Source: CAINVV01 sp963663675 (GTDB lineage Bacteria; Bacteroidota; Bacteroidia; Bacteroidales; Prolixibacteraceae). From it: a stretch of 64,000 bases of DNA. How positions within the stretch are numbered: the first letter of the stretch is position 1; each line of letters starts with the position of its first letter. The DNA is taken from contig OY760498.1 of the NCBI GenBank assembly GCA_963663675.1, positions 2,604,001-2,668,000 on the forward strand. The letters are read 5' to 3'. Both the position numbers and the translations under genes were made by a program. Of this stretch, positions 21,010 through 30,633 are shown piece by piece. The notes beneath the pieces were generated by a model that was not told the DNA's origin, did not search any database, and saw nothing but the letters and a program-made list of their open reading frames with translations.

Positions 21010-21627
21010 ATGAATTACCTGGAATTTAAAGAAAGGATGTTCGACCTGGGCTGTTTCAGCATCCACCAGGTGTACGCCTGGAAGCCGGGCTTCGACCGGA
21101 ACAATTTCGTCAGGTGGGTTGGCAAAGGACTGCTGGTTCGTTTGCGACAGGGATATTATACCTTCCCGGACTACAAAAGCAAGCCTGATTTTGCACTCTG
21201 GTTCGCGAACCGTATCTACCGTCCCTCTTATGTGAGCCTGCATTCTGCACTGGCATTTTATGGTATGATTCCCGAAGCTGTGGTGCAGATAACAAGCGTA
21301 ACCTCCTTGAAGACCATCAATTTCATCAACGATTTTGGTGAGTACAGCTATAAAAGTGTAAAAAACAATTTGATGTTTGGATACAATCTGAAGCCACTTG
21401 CCGACGGCAGGACTTTTCAGCTTGCCAAACCGGAAAAAGCACTGCTTGATCTGCTTTATCTTTATCCATTCTACAATACACCGGCTGAACTGGAAAATTT
21501 GCGGTTGGATGAAGATTTCCTGCAGGAAGAGCTCAACCGCAAACTACTGGAGGAATTTGCCTTGAAATTTGAAAACAGAGCACTGGAAACAAGGCTTCGG
21601 CTATTGATTGATACCTACGGTTTATGA
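21010..21627 (+). CDS. AbiEi-type antitoxin / transcriptional regulator
   Basis: A 205-residue protein resembling type IV toxin-antitoxin AbiEi antitoxins. The N-terminal region (residues 1-55, with WVGKGLLVRLRQGYYTFP) resembles the winged-helix domain that represses the operon promoter. SYVSLHSALAFYGMIPE (73-89) and LAKPEKALLDLLYL (about 138-151) are typical of the C-terminal antitoxin region. It overlaps the following toxin-like gene by four bases (ATGA), a classic translational coupling. In known systems the antitoxin counters the nucleotidyltransferase toxin and autoregulates. Here the pair stands alone between a giant adhesin and a protease, with no phage or plasmid genes nearby. Confidence 0.85.
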   Translation: MNYLEFKERMFDLGCFSIHQVYAWKPGFDRNNFVRWVGKGLLVRLRQGYYTFPDYKSKPDFALWFANRIYRPSYVSLHSALAFYGMIPEAVVQITSVTSLKTINFINDFGEYSYKSVKNNLMFGYNLKPLADGRTFQLAKPEKALLDLLYLYPFYNTPAELENLRLDEDFLQEELNRKLLEEFALKFENRALETRLRLLIDTYGL

Positions 21628-22412
21628 TACAACTTGACCTGATAAGAAATTATTTCCCGCCTGAAATAAGAAACAATGGCTCTTTTCAGAAACAGATGCT
21701 GAAAGAATATATTCAGCTGCTCATCCTTGATTTTCTATCAGCCACACCTTATTCGGAAAAAATCGTCTTTATTGGTGGCACCAATCTCAGGCTGGTCAAA
21801 GGTATTGACCGTTTCTCCGAAGATCTGGATTTTGATTGCAAAGGGCTCTCAAAAGATGAATTCATGGCCATGACGGATTCCGTTTTACAATTTTTGCAAC
21901 GCAACGGACTGCGGGCGGAAATCCGGGACCGGGAAAATAACAGGATAAAGGCTTTTCGCCGGAGCATCCATTTCCCTGAACTGTTGTTTGAAACAGGTTT
22001 GACAGGACACAGGGATGAACGATTTCTGATCAAAATCGAGAGTCAGGACCAACAATTATCTTATCAGCCTATAATGGCCCATGTCAAGGGATGCGGATTC
22101 TATTTCCCTTTCCCTGCACCCTCCGATGAGGTGCTTTGTTCCATGAAACTTTCTGCCATGCTTTCCCGGCACAAAGGCCGCGACTTCTATGACGCCATGT
22201 TTCTGCTGGCCCAAACTAAACCAGACTACACATTTCTTTCTGAGAAACACGGAATCCACAATCTTGACGAACTGAAATCTGCCACAGCGGATCTGCTGAC
22301 AAAAGTAGACTTACAGGTAAAAAAAAGAGACTTTGAACACCTGCTTTTCAATAAAAGAAAGAGTGAAGGTATTCTTTCCATTGGAGATTTCTTCTGCGAA
22401 TTGACACCTTAA
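21624..22412 (+). CDS. AbiEii/AbiGii-family nucleotidyltransferase toxin
   Basis: A 262-residue protein with the DNA-polymerase-beta-like nucleotidyltransferase signature of AbiEii toxins: GG at 51-52 followed by RFSEDLDFD (63-71), whose acidic residues would bind metal. A later conserved Lys/Asp stretch (about residues 160-195: MKLSAMLSRHKGRDFYD) also fits the family. AbiEii proteins transfer nucleotides to target RNAs or otherwise stop growth, giving phage abortive infection or plasmid/genome stabilisation. Length and motifs are intact, so the toxin is probably functional. Its stop codon is followed within two bases by a hairpin repeat element. Confidence 0.88.
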   Translation: MIQLDLIRNYFPPEIRNNGSFQKQMLKEYIQLLILDFLSATPYSEKIVFIGGTNLRLVKGIDRFSEDLDFDCKGLSKDEFMAMTDSVLQFLQRNGLRAEIRDRENNRIKAFRRSIHFPELLFETGLTGHRDERFLIKIESQDQQLSYQPIMAHVKGCGFYFPFPAPSDEVLCSMKLSAMLSRHKGRDFYDAMFLLAQTKPDYTFLSEKHGIHNLDELKSATADLLTKVDLQVKKRDFEHLLFNKRKSEGILSIGDFFCELTP

Positions 22413-22414
22413 AA

Positions 22415-22572
22415 TGTGCTAATTTGCTAATGTGCTAATTAGTTGCCGGGTACATTTACTCAATAAGCAACTGGGGTTTCCTGATGAAAATATCTTCCTG
22501 CTCATTGTAAAAATGTCTGCCTTCTTCCATTAGCACATTAGCAAATTAGCACATTAGCAAATTAGCAAATTA
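22415..22572. repeat. TGCTAATN hairpin repeat element 1 (two arms)
   Basis: The left arm (22415-22441) is a tandem array of TGCTAATN. The right arm (22529-22572) is the inverted array (ATTAGCAC, ATTAGCAA). The 87-bp core starts GGGTACATTTACTC and ends AATGTCTGCCTTCTTCC. The ends of the core are imperfect inverted repeats of each other. It begins two bases after the abiEii stop codon. Confidence 0.93.
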
Positions 22573-22596
22573 CCTTCAATTATTTCCATTTATTCG

Positions 22597-22627
22597 TTGC
22601 CATATAGCTATTTTTTTCGTATATTTA
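22597..22627 (+). promoter_or_regulatory. Possible promoter of the subtilisin-like gene
   Basis: TTG (22597-22599), a 20-bp spacer, and TATATTTA (22620-22627) approximate the Bacteroidota TTTG / TAnnTTTG promoter, about 100 bp upstream of the start codon. Confidence 0.4.
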
Positions 22628-22723
22628 AACTCAAATCATTGCTTCCCAGGTAATGCACGCCTTACTTAACGTGTTTAATTTCACTTCATTGCAACACTTT
22701 TACCAACCAACCAAATAGACGCT

Positions 22724-24523
22724 ATGATGAACTACAAAAAAAACCGGTATTCCCGTCTGAAGGTGCTTATCGTAATGATTGCCTTTTCCTTGTCGGGATG
22801 TGTGAAGGAACCTGCTGAAATTGCTCCTTCACCTGCACAACCCAATCTGAAATCCGCTACACTCAACAATGCAGGCGGGGCAAAATTTATCCCCGGCCAG
22901 TACATCATTGTTTTGAAAGAAGGAGTATCCGATGTTGACCGGGAGGCCAACAATATGGGCAAGAAATATGGCGGGAAGGAAGAACACCGGTTCAAAGCCG
23001 CTATCAGGGGCTTTTCAGGAAAGTATTCCAAAACAGAAATTGAAGCTTTGCGGGCAGATCCTAACGTAGCCTACGTTGAACAGGACCAGGAAGCAACAAT
23101 CGTACTGGCACAGTCGCCTGCCACCTGGGGGCTCGACCGGGTCGACCAGCAATATCTTCCGTTGAACAGTACCTACAACTACACCCAGACCGGCGCCGGT
23201 GTTTATGCCTATATCATTGACACTGGCATCCTTACGTCACATACTGATTTTGGCGGCAGGGCCGTTCCGGGTTTTGACGCCATCACCGCCGGGGGATCAG
23301 CCGTAGATGGTAATGGCCACGGCACGCATGTTGCGGGAACCGTCGGCGGATCGGCCTACGGACTGGCAAAAAATGTGAACCTTGTGGCTGTCAGGGTACT
23401 CGACAACAACGGATCAGGATCTTACTCCCAGGTTATCGCCGGGATCGACTGGGTGACCGCTAACCATAAAAATCCCGCGGTAGCAAACATGTCACTCGGA
23501 GGAGGAGTTTCCACCACCCTTGACGCTGCTGTCAGGAATTCCATCGCCGCGGGTGTGACTTATTGCATCGCTGCAGGCAACTCCACCGCCAATGCCGGCA
23601 ATTATTCACCCGCAAGGGTGACTGAGGCGATCACCGTCGCAGCCACTGACAAAACAGATAAATTTGCCAGCTTTTCAAACTATGGTTCCGTGGTGGATAT
23701 TTCAGCCCCGGGGGTCAGCATAACCTCCGACTGGAACACTTCCGTCACCGCTACCAATACCATCTCCGGCACTTCCATGGCAACACCTCATACCACCGGG
23801 GCCGTGGCCTTGTACCTTGAAACGAATACTTCTGCCACTCCCGCCCAGGTACAAACCGCGCTGAAAGCCAATGCCACTCCGGGTACGATCACCTCCCTGC
23901 CGACCGGAACGGCCAACCTGTTGCTGTATGTTGGCACCCCGGTACCAGTAACGATACCGCCGGCGCCCGTGCTGAGTTCACCTGCCAATGGCGCTACAGG
24001 AGTTTCCTTAAGTCCTGCGCTCTCCTGGAACGCTTCACCAGGAGCGGCCTCCTACAACCTGGTTGTCACTTCTGGCAGTGTAACTGTGTACAGCAAAACA
24101 GGTATAACCGCGACATCACAGGCCATCAGCGGACTATCAAACAGCACCTCCTACACCTGGCAGGTTAGTGCGACTAATACTGCCGGAACAAGTGCCCTGT
24201 CGGCAAGCTGGAGTTTTACCACCGCCGCAGTCGTTGTTCCCGCTGCCCCAACCCTGATCTCCCCGGCCAATGGTGCCACCAGGGTAAAAGTGCCGGTCAG
24301 TTTGTCCTGGTCCAAAACCAGTAGTGCAACCTCCTATGAAGTACAGGTCTCTACCGGCACTGGCTTCACACTACCACTGGCCTATAATAAGACGGGCATA
24401 ACAACGACATCAGCCAGTGTTTCCGGCCTTGCATCCGGCACAACCTATTACTGGCGCGTAAAAGCTGTCAACGGTACAGTAGCCGGTGCGTGGTCGACAG
24501 TACGAAATTTCAAGACCCGGTGA
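22724..24523 (+). CDS. S8 (subtilisin-like) serine peptidase lipoprotein with FN3-like domains
   Basis: A 599-residue exported protease. The N-terminus carries a lipoprotein signal with lipobox LSGC (Cys26). An inhibitor I9-type propeptide covers about 52-125 (GQYIIVLK ... VAYVEQD). The subtilisin domain covers about 135-400 and has all three catalytic residues: Asp166 in YIIDTGI, His199 in GHGTHVAGT, Ser351 in SGTSMATPH, plus the oxyanion Asn286 (AAGNS). Two FN3-like domains follow (about 415-505 and 510-599), each with PxLxSPANGAT near its start. Likely role is extracellular protein degradation or processing at the cell surface. No T9SS sorting domain is present; the lipid anchor would tether it instead. 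Confidence 0.93.
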   Translation: MMNYKKNRYSRLKVLIVMIAFSLSGCVKEPAEIAPSPAQPNLKSATLNNAGGAKFIPGQYIIVLKEGVSDVDREANNMGKKYGGKEEHRFKAAIRGFSGKYSKTEIEALRADPNVAYVEQDQEATIVLAQSPATWGLDRVDQQYLPLNSTYNYTQTGAGVYAYIIDTGILTSHTDFGGRAVPGFDAITAGGSAVDGNGHGTHVAGTVGGSAYGLAKNVNLVAVRVLDNNGSGSYSQVIAGIDWVTANHKNPAVANMSLGGGVSTTLDAAVRNSIAAGVTYCIAAGNSTANAGNYSPARVTEAITVAATDKTDKFASFSNYGSVVDISAPGVSITSDWNTSVTATNTISGTSMATPHTTGAVALYLETNTSATPAQVQTALKANATPGTITSLPTGTANLLLYVGTPVPVTIPPAPVLSSPANGATGVSLSPALSWNASPGAASYNLVVTSGSVTVYSKTGITATSQAISGLSNSTSYTWQVSATNTAGTSALSASWSFTTAAVVVPAAPTLISPANGATRVKVPVSLSWSKTSSATSYEVQVSTGTGFTLPLAYNKTGITTTSASVSGLASGTTYYWRVKAVNGTVAGAWSTVRNFKTR

Positions 24524-24529
24524 GGATTA

Positions 24530-24590
24530 ATGTGCTAATGTGCTAATGTGCTAATGTGCTAATTTGCTAATTTGCTAATGTGCTAATGTG
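24530..24590. repeat. TGCTAATN array 2 (single arm)
   Basis: Seven consecutive TGCTAATN units (N = G or T) begin six bases after the peptidase stop codon. There is no facing inverted arm and no recognisable core, so this looks like half an element. Confidence 0.9.
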
Positions 24591-24599
24591 GTTATGGGA

Positions 24600-25713
24600 T
24601 AATGGGCTGAAGTCCGTTTGCTGGTGGAAATACGGCTTGTACAACCTTATTTTTGTGATTAAACCCTGGCAGCAAAGATTAATAGCAGACTTAAAGAAAC
24701 CTTATAACCATACTAAAAAGGGTACCGAAATACAAATCCATAGACTTCCGGATTTACTTTTGTCACACGGAATTTTTTTGTTCCACAGCGTTACACGGAG
24801 ATGAAAGGGCGTTACTAAGTGAAAAATGGCCTTTCATCTCCGTGTAACTTTTCTATTTCCAGGCGCCCTATGTCATAAATCATGATACCTCGTTTTCATT
24901 GCGTACGCATATAATTTTGATTTTTAATGGTCGTATTCCCGACAATTTCTCGAATAAAATTCATCTATTCCTGAGGAAGATGACTCATCCTCCAGACGTT
25001 AAATCCCTGTAAATCACGTTAAAAAACTGGTACACGGCAAATTGCTTAAATTAATCTAATTTAATATAGTTGATTCAAAACTTTTTGATCTGATATAAAT
25101 ATTTTGATGGTTAAAAAGATTGCTACCTGACTTTTTAAGTTACCAACCTGGTTTACTACTGTCTTTTTGTTAACTCAAACCTATCTTATCACGAAGATAT
25201 ACCGGTACTGCTGTATTTTGTGGCTCTATTTTCCAAAAAGAAGACCCTTACCTTTATTTTTCACTCTGTAAAAGACCTTCCGGCATCCGGCTATTCCTTT
25301 AGTCGCCGAGGATTTGCCGCCTCCGCACCAATACGAATCCATATCCGGACCTGCAGGTTTATGATGCGACCACCTTTTGCGATATCACATTTGGTATGGT
25401 TCAAAAATCATATTGGGTTATGTTGATAGAATAAAAGACTGTTTCAATTTATTACACATAGAATAATTTTCTATTAATCTAAACTATAGGATGTATAGAA
25501 ATTTTCGAATTTATGAACCTTCAAGTACTAAACAACAGATTAACAAATAGTTGGAAAATTGCAAGCAATTTTTCTCTCTGTGTATCTCATTTTCCCTCCT
25601 GGGTATTTGGTTTCAAGCGACAATTTCATGGCTACTTAAATTTTCATTATTGAATTATGAATTCTCTGGGTAAGAATTTAAAACAGCTTCTTAATAATTA
25701 AATCTTTTTACTT
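24600..25713. other. Long noncoding stretch, AT-rich
   Basis: No convincing gene in about 1.1 kb. Short open frames at 24580-24804 and 25220-25426 lack family resemblance and overlap repeat or AT-rich sequence. The only structure seen is the 19-bp inverted repeat at 24790-24848. Confidence 0.6.
24790..24848. repeat. Perfect 19-bp inverted repeat (hairpin)
   Basis: GTTACACGGAGATGAAAGG (24790-24808) and its exact complement (24830-24848) are separated by 21 bp. The right arm is followed by TTTTC. It could be a terminator-like structure or the tips of a lost small element; no gene is adjacent. Confidence 0.8.
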
Positions 25714-27639
25714 ATGAAAACAAGAATTGAAAAAGTTCTCAGAATCTCATCACTTCTGTTGATTTGCCTGCTTCTGTTCTTTTGCAAGGAATCCTTGAAG
25801 GTTGACCAGGCAGACCTTAACGGAATGAAAAAGGCTGTTACAACAGCCCGGGCAAAAACATTCCCCTCCGATGATGGGCCGGGAAATATGTGGACGAAGA
25901 ACGGGATAACGCGGGTTGAGGTACCGGTAACCGGTGTACAGTTAAAAAGTGCAACAGTTACCGGAGCCGACAACGAAAATGAAGAGCTTACCGGAACCCC
26001 TGATGGAGATGTGGATGTTTATTTATTCAGAAGGGATGAGCGGGCACCCATTGAATTTAATATCTTTATTGAGGAAGCAGTTATTACCAGTGCAAAGCTG
26101 AGCTTGTTGTGCTGGGACGTTGACTGGGCCACCAATCCCGATCCTGCAACCAATGAGCGTGATGCTGTCTCTTTGAATGGACATTTCCTTGGCTATCTTT
26201 CCGGGGCCAACGATGAGTGGAGTACCAGTATTTTTGATGTCGATCCGAGCTTTATCAACCCTGGTCCGGGTGGAAAGAACCTGGTTAAAGTCGATATTGA
26301 TATTCAGCTAACAGCCGACTGGGCTGTTACCGTTGACTGGGGTCAGCTGGTGATCAACGGAACAACACCTCAAACAGCAAATTTCAGGTACGTTACCATA
26401 CCACAAGCAGCCTACTTTGCAGGGGAAACCGTGGTCATCTCAGAGGAAGCAGATGCAACTCCTGACCTTTCTGTAAGGGTGGAGACCAACCTGGTTGACC
26501 CGGCAAATAATATCATTGCCGGTCATTCCACCAACTTTTTAGCTACTTCAGGTAATGAACCATTTACAGAAAGCCTTGCATTGCCGGCTGCTTCACTACC
26601 GGGAAGTTACAATGTGGTGGCTATCCTGTACGATGCTGTTACCAGCCAGCAGCTGGATATCATCTATGTGCCGTTTACCGTTGGGGAGCAACAATGTGTC
26701 AATCCTGTTTCAGGCGGCGTGATTGGTAATCCACAAACAATTTGCGCCGGAGGTGATCCTCTTGCCATTACAAGTACTTCAGCTGCAGCCGGTTTCACAG
26801 GAACACTGGAATACAAGTGGCAATCCTCCACGGATGGCAGTAACTTTACGGATATCGCATCAAGTAATCTGGAATCATTTGATCCATCCGTTATTAACCA
26901 GACTACCAGCTTCAAGCGCCTGGCACGTGTCGCCTGCAAGACGGATTGGGTTGGAGCAGCCGGGTCAAATGTAATCATTGTAACAGTCAATCCGCTTCCG
27001 ACAGTTGAAGCAGGAGCCAATGTTACAATCTATAAGGGATACGCCGGAGCCCAGTTAGAGGCTGTTGGAAGTGAGACTGGCGGAAGCTATAGCTGGAGCC
27101 CGGAAACGGGACTTAGCGATCCCGGCATTTTCAATCCGGTAGCCACCCCGGGGTCCACAACAACCTATACGGTGAATTATACCAATACCAACGGTTGTTC
27201 CGCCACAGACAATGTCACCGTAACCGTGATCGATCCGGTAGCGGTGCCTTTTGATATCAAACCAGGAGCTTGTCCCAACCCGTTCAACAGGTTTGAAAAA
27301 GGCATTTTACCGGTTGCTGTTCTAGGTTACAGCAGTTTGAAGGTGGCAGATATTGATCCGGCCAGTTTAAGGCTTGCAGGTGTCGAACCCATCAGGTGGT
27401 CACTTGAAGATGTTTCCACACCTTATCTTCCTTTTGTTAACAAACCACTCAATAAAATGACCTGCAATTCAAAAGGTAAAGATGGCTTCATGGATTTAAC
27501 CGTAAAATTTGATGCTACCCGTTTTTTAACCATTTTGGCCAAATACAAGATTAACGATGTGGTCACGCTCAAACTCACCGGCAAACTAAAAAACGGAACT
27601 CCAATCCAGGGAGAAGATCTGATTATTATAGTCAAATAG
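25714..27639 (+). CDS. Secreted protein with Ig-like domains, function unknown
   Basis: A 641-residue exported protein. Residues about 8-24 form a hydrophobic signal ending in LLFFC, which could be a lipobox although it is not canonical. The middle (about 60-325) is beta-rich with no recognised family. About 328-425 (CVNPVSGGVIG ... KWQSSTDGSNF) resembles the Ig-like domains of gliding/adhesin proteins. About 425-510 resembles a PKD/Ig-like domain (YSWSPETGLSDP). The C-terminal 130 residues begin FDIKPGACPNPFNR and match a domain common at the ends of secreted bacterial proteins. No catalytic motif is seen. It is probably a surface or extracellular structural or binding protein, transcribed alone, with a possible terminator at 27727. 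Confidence 0.75.
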   Translation: MKTRIEKVLRISSLLLICLLLFFCKESLKVDQADLNGMKKAVTTARAKTFPSDDGPGNMWTKNGITRVEVPVTGVQLKSATVTGADNENEELTGTPDGDVDVYLFRRDERAPIEFNIFIEEAVITSAKLSLLCWDVDWATNPDPATNERDAVSLNGHFLGYLSGANDEWSTSIFDVDPSFINPGPGGKNLVKVDIDIQLTADWAVTVDWGQLVINGTTPQTANFRYVTIPQAAYFAGETVVISEEADATPDLSVRVETNLVDPANNIIAGHSTNFLATSGNEPFTESLALPAASLPGSYNVVAILYDAVTSQQLDIIYVPFTVGEQQCVNPVSGGVIGNPQTICAGGDPLAITSTSAAAGFTGTLEYKWQSSTDGSNFTDIASSNLESFDPSVINQTTSFKRLARVACKTDWVGAAGSNVIIVTVNPLPTVEAGANVTIYKGYAGAQLEAVGSETGGSYSWSPETGLSDPGIFNPVATPGSTTTYTVNYTNTNGCSATDNVTVTVIDPVAVPFDIKPGACPNPFNRFEKGILPVAVLGYSSLKVADIDPASLRLAGVEPIRWSLEDVSTPYLPFVNKPLNKMTCNSKGKDGFMDLTVKFDATRFLTILAKYKINDVVTLKLTGKLKNGTPIQGEDLIIIVK

Positions 27640-27726
27640 TCGACAGGTAAATTTTTTGAGACTGTATCAAAAGGGTCAATGCCTGTTCAAAAATCACAGT
27701 GATAAATCTCTGGTTTTCAGGGCACG

Positions 27727-27761
27727 GGCCGCTTCAATGACTTTGAGGCGGCCTTGCTTTT
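27727..27761. terminator. Probable terminator between convergent genes
   Basis: A 12-bp stem (GGCCGCTTCAA / TTTGAGGCGGCC with one G-T pair) is followed by TTGCTTTT. It lies between the Ig-like gene and the convergent hydrolase gene and may serve the rightward gene. Confidence 0.65.
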
Positions 27762-27856
27762 GCCGCAATTTGCTCAGTCCCGGACAGCCAGGAAGGTGGC
27801 TCCGTCTCATATCATATCCCCCATGGCCCTTCACGATAGTGCAGCGTATAGGGATA

Positions 27857-28876
27857 TCATCTCTCATGTCTTACCCCGAACGCTTCCGCCGGATTCTTCA
27901 CCATCATCAGCTCAAAATCTTCCCGTGTAAAGCCTTCATTCAACAGCCTGGGCATGAATGAGGTAAACAAATCGGTATAGGGACGGATAGTACCTCCGCC
28001 GGGTTTGGCGGGATCGTACCAGCCGGCATCGTGGGAGAGCAGTACCCGGTCGAGGGCACCCTGCGATTTCAGGAATTTCAGCCTGTTTACAACCTGGTCC
28101 ATCGATTTGCCAGCCCTGATGCCATCCAGGGCTATCCAGGCACCCATCCTGTAAATTTCCATGAACCTGGCATCTAAGGTTTCACTTTGAGCATGTGTCC
28201 AGATAAAAGCCGAAGGATCAACACCATAGTGTTTCAGAATCTCCAGCTGCGCCAGGGCGGCATCTCCCACACCGGTGTGCGACATGATAACCAGACCGGT
28301 TGAGAGGTGAGTAATACAAGAGGCCTCAACCAGTTTTTTATCTTTTTCTGAAAGTAATACATTGTTAATCCCGATTTTAATAAAACCGGGCCTGATACCG
28401 CTGTTTCCAATGCCGTTTTTGGCTTCATCTATCCAGAGGCGGGCAATATCAGCTGAAGTCATATCATCCATCATCCGGGGCAGATGCCTCTCCTTGTCGG
28501 CAGCGTACCAACCGGTATTGGTGAGGATATTGATTTTAGATTTCTGAGACAGCATGAATAGCATCAGCGGATCCCGGCCGATAAATTCCGGGGTGCAGTC
28601 CACGAAAGTATTGACTTTGTATTGCCTCAACTCCTGGAAATATGGCAGGACCCTGGCCACAACCGTATCGCGGTTCCAGCGGTTGGAAGTGATGGAGTCG
28701 ACCTGGATGAAATCCACGAGCACATGTTCATGCGTAAGGGTAACACCCATTTCTGAGGCGGGCATTTCACCCGTAACAGTCATGATTTTTAGTCCGGGTT
28801 TTTGGGCATGAACTGCCAGGGACAGACAAAGAAGCAGCAATAGGCTGGAAAACGGCTTTTGAAATGATGTTCTCAT
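27857..28876 (-). CDS. Phosphotriesterase-family metal-dependent hydrolase, exported
   Basis: About 339 residues from the ATG at 28876. The frame is open 48 bp further upstream, but this ATG starts a proper signal peptide (MRTSFQKPFSSLLLLLCLSL ... HAQ). The metal-site motifs of the phosphotriesterase/PHP-like amidohydrolase family are all present in order: LTHEHVLVDF (HxH), GFIKIGINN (the carboxylated Lys candidate), SHTGVGDA, WTHAQSE and LLSHDAGW (final Asp). The family includes lactonases, phosphotriesterases and proteins of unknown substrate, so the substrate cannot be named. The signal peptide suggests action in the periplasm. Neighbouring genes do not form an obvious pathway. Confidence 0.87.
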   Translation of the reverse strand: MRTSFQKPFSSLLLLLCLSLAVHAQKPGLKIMTVTGEMPASEMGVTLTHEHVLVDFIQVDSITSNRWNRDTVVARVLPYFQELRQYKVNTFVDCTPEFIGRDPLMLFMLSQKSKINILTNTGWYAADKERHLPRMMDDMTSADIARLWIDEAKNGIGNSGIRPGFIKIGINNVLLSEKDKKLVEASCITHLSTGLVIMSHTGVGDAALAQLEILKHYGVDPSAFIWTHAQSETLDARFMEIYRMGAWIALDGIRAGKSMDQVVNRLKFLKSQGALDRVLLSHDAGWYDPAKPGGGTIRPYTDLFTSFMPRLLNEGFTREDFELMMVKNPAEAFGVRHER

Positions 28877-28928
28877 TGTATCCGGTTTAGAATTCCAAAC
28901 AAGATAGCTAAAAATGAGTAACATCCCA

Positions 28929-29094
28929 ATTTGCTAATTTGCTAATGTGCTAATTTGCTAATGGATGCAGACATTCTTAACATTGGGCCATTAGAGAATT
29001 AGTACAAGATACAACTTTGTTGCTCATTGTATCAATGTACCCCTCAGTTAATTAGCACATTAGCAAATTAGCACATTAGCACATTAGCACATTA
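28929..29094. repeat. TGCTAATN hairpin repeat element 3 (two arms, inverted core)
   Basis: Left array 28929-28963, right array 29049-29094. The core is in the opposite orientation to element 1: read on the minus strand it begins GAGGGGTACATTGATACAA and ends AATGTCTGCATCC. The right tip ends two bases from the stop codon of the acyl-CoA dehydrogenase. Confidence 0.92.
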
Positions 29095-29096
29095 TC

Positions 29097-30614
29097 TTAT
29101 CTCTTCAAAGAGTGCCACACACTCCCCTCCCGGTAATCCACCACCAACTTGGGTTGCAGAGAGAACTGGAACTGACCGATGATACCAGAAATTTCTTTTT
29201 GCAGGGAGGCAAGACTGTTTTCGATCAGATCTCCCCGGAAACCCTTTTCTCCCAGGTTGATGACCATCTCCATTGAAATGATCCTGGAAAGGGCCTGGCC
29301 CAATTCTACCATCTTGCGCTGGGGTAATTCGAAATTGAGATTAAAATCCAGCTTATCTTTCAGATAGTCAGAGGCTTTCTGTGTGAGGTCGTTGGTCTTC
29401 AGGAACGAGAAGAGGTTGGATTCTTTGGCCTGTTTCATCTGCTTAACCACCGCATCGGATATCTGGGAGTACAACATGTCGTTGGAGCCTTCGAATATCT
29501 GGAATGGGCGGCTGTCTGTGATGCCTCTTCCTCCTATATGGCTCAGTCGGTAAGCTTTGGCGCCTACCAGCTGAACGAGCGACTGGGCAGCATTCTGCAT
29601 CAGGTCTGTTACATAGCTTTTGATGGCATTGGCTTCCACCGCATTTCCCGACAGGTCGTTTTCGATGCCTGCCTTAGTACTGCTGTTCGCGCACATGGCT
29701 GATGCGACCGTGAAGGAAGACTGAAGCTCGGCAAGGCGATACTGTACCTGGTCATACTCCTGCAGTTTTTTCCCCGAGACGGAACGCTCCCGGGTATGAT
29801 CTATGGCCTCGTCCATCATCCGGTGGATAAATCCCTGCGCCATGCCCGGAAACTGCATCCTGCTTCGATGAAGCAGGTCAAGAAGCAGTTTAATGCCGGT
29901 GGAATGGGGCTGCAGCCTGTGAAGCCGCGGAACCTCAACATTGATCCTGTTGCGCCCGTAAGGTATCTGGTAGAGACCGAGGTTGTCGAAGAACTCTTCC
30001 ACCACAATCTGTTGACCCTTCTGGTTCACATCGCAGAGGAAAAAGTCTATGTCGCGTTTCAGGTCGCCGTTTTTCATCTGCTCCCTGGCAGTCAGCAGCC
30101 AGAAATCGGCCCAGCCGGTCAGACCGGCCCAGTGCTTGGTCCCCTTGATATTGTAAACTCCCCCATCGGAAGTAAAGGATGTCTGCATGTTGAGCGCATC
30201 GCTTCCGTGACCCGGTTCGGTGATCATCAGTCCGCCCATGTTCTGCGCGTGCATGAAACGATCGAACACCATCTTCTTGGCCTCTTCGGTGCCGTATTTT
30301 GCCAGGGGCTGAAGGAAAAGCGCCGAGTTGATGCCCAGGGTAAGCGAAAGTGCAAGCGATTCGTAGGAAGCAGCAGACAGGATAGCGAGGATCTCTGTCA
30401 CCTCTCCTCCCCTGCCGCCGTACTCCACGGGGATATTGACAGACAATGGATTACCGGACATTACCTCTCTCATGACAAAAGGCGGCATTCCGCGCCTGGT
30501 GCTCAGCTGGTCGATGTCGGCCCTTACCCGGTAAGCATGACTGCTTCGTTTTCGGAAATTTTCGAGAAAAATGTCAAATGGCACCTTTTGACCGGGGGTG
30601 TACTCTACATTCAT
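29097..30614 (-). CDS. Acyl-CoA dehydrogenase family flavoprotein
   Basis: A 505-residue protein with acyl-CoA dehydrogenase folds: an N-terminal helical domain (IPVEYGGRGGE, about 59-69), the FAD/substrate beta domain containing LMITEPGHGSDALNMQT (about 130-146) and KGTKHWAGLTGWADF, and a C-terminal helical domain with IFEGSNDMLYSQ (about 373-384), where the Glu corresponds to the active-site region. It would oxidise acyl-CoA to enoyl-CoA, passing electrons to an electron-transfer flavoprotein. It is longer than the usual 380 residues because of extra C-terminal helices. Substrate range is unclear; no other beta-oxidation genes lie nearby. It is transcribed alone, divergently from the Gfo/Idh/MocA gene. 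Confidence 0.88.
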   Translation of the reverse strand: MNVEYTPGQKVPFDIFLENFRKRSSHAYRVRADIDQLSTRRGMPPFVMREVMSGNPLSVNIPVEYGGRGGEVTEILAILSAASYESLALSLTLGINSALFLQPLAKYGTEEAKKMVFDRFMHAQNMGGLMITEPGHGSDALNMQTSFTSDGGVYNIKGTKHWAGLTGWADFWLLTAREQMKNGDLKRDIDFFLCDVNQKGQQIVVEEFFDNLGLYQIPYGRNRINVEVPRLHRLQPHSTGIKLLLDLLHRSRMQFPGMAQGFIHRMMDEAIDHTRERSVSGKKLQEYDQVQYRLAELQSSFTVASAMCANSSTKAGIENDLSGNAVEANAIKSYVTDLMQNAAQSLVQLVGAKAYRLSHIGGRGITDSRPFQIFEGSNDMLYSQISDAVVKQMKQAKESNLFSFLKTNDLTQKASDYLKDKLDFNLNFELPQRKMVELGQALSRIISMEMVINLGEKGFRGDLIENSLASLQKEISGIIGQFQFSLQPKLVVDYREGSVWHSLKR

Positions 30615-30633
30615 GATTAAAATATATAATTAC

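Noticed and set aside
24580..24804. 74-codon frame after the subtilisin-like gene
   Set aside because: Starts inside the repeat array and ends in the inverted repeat; no recognisable domain.
25220..25426. 68-codon frame in the gene-free gap
   Set aside because: Short, no family resemblance, in AT-rich sequence.
29796..30620. 274-codon plus-strand frame
   Set aside because: Antisense to the acyl-CoA dehydrogenase, which has clear family motifs; the antisense protein has none.
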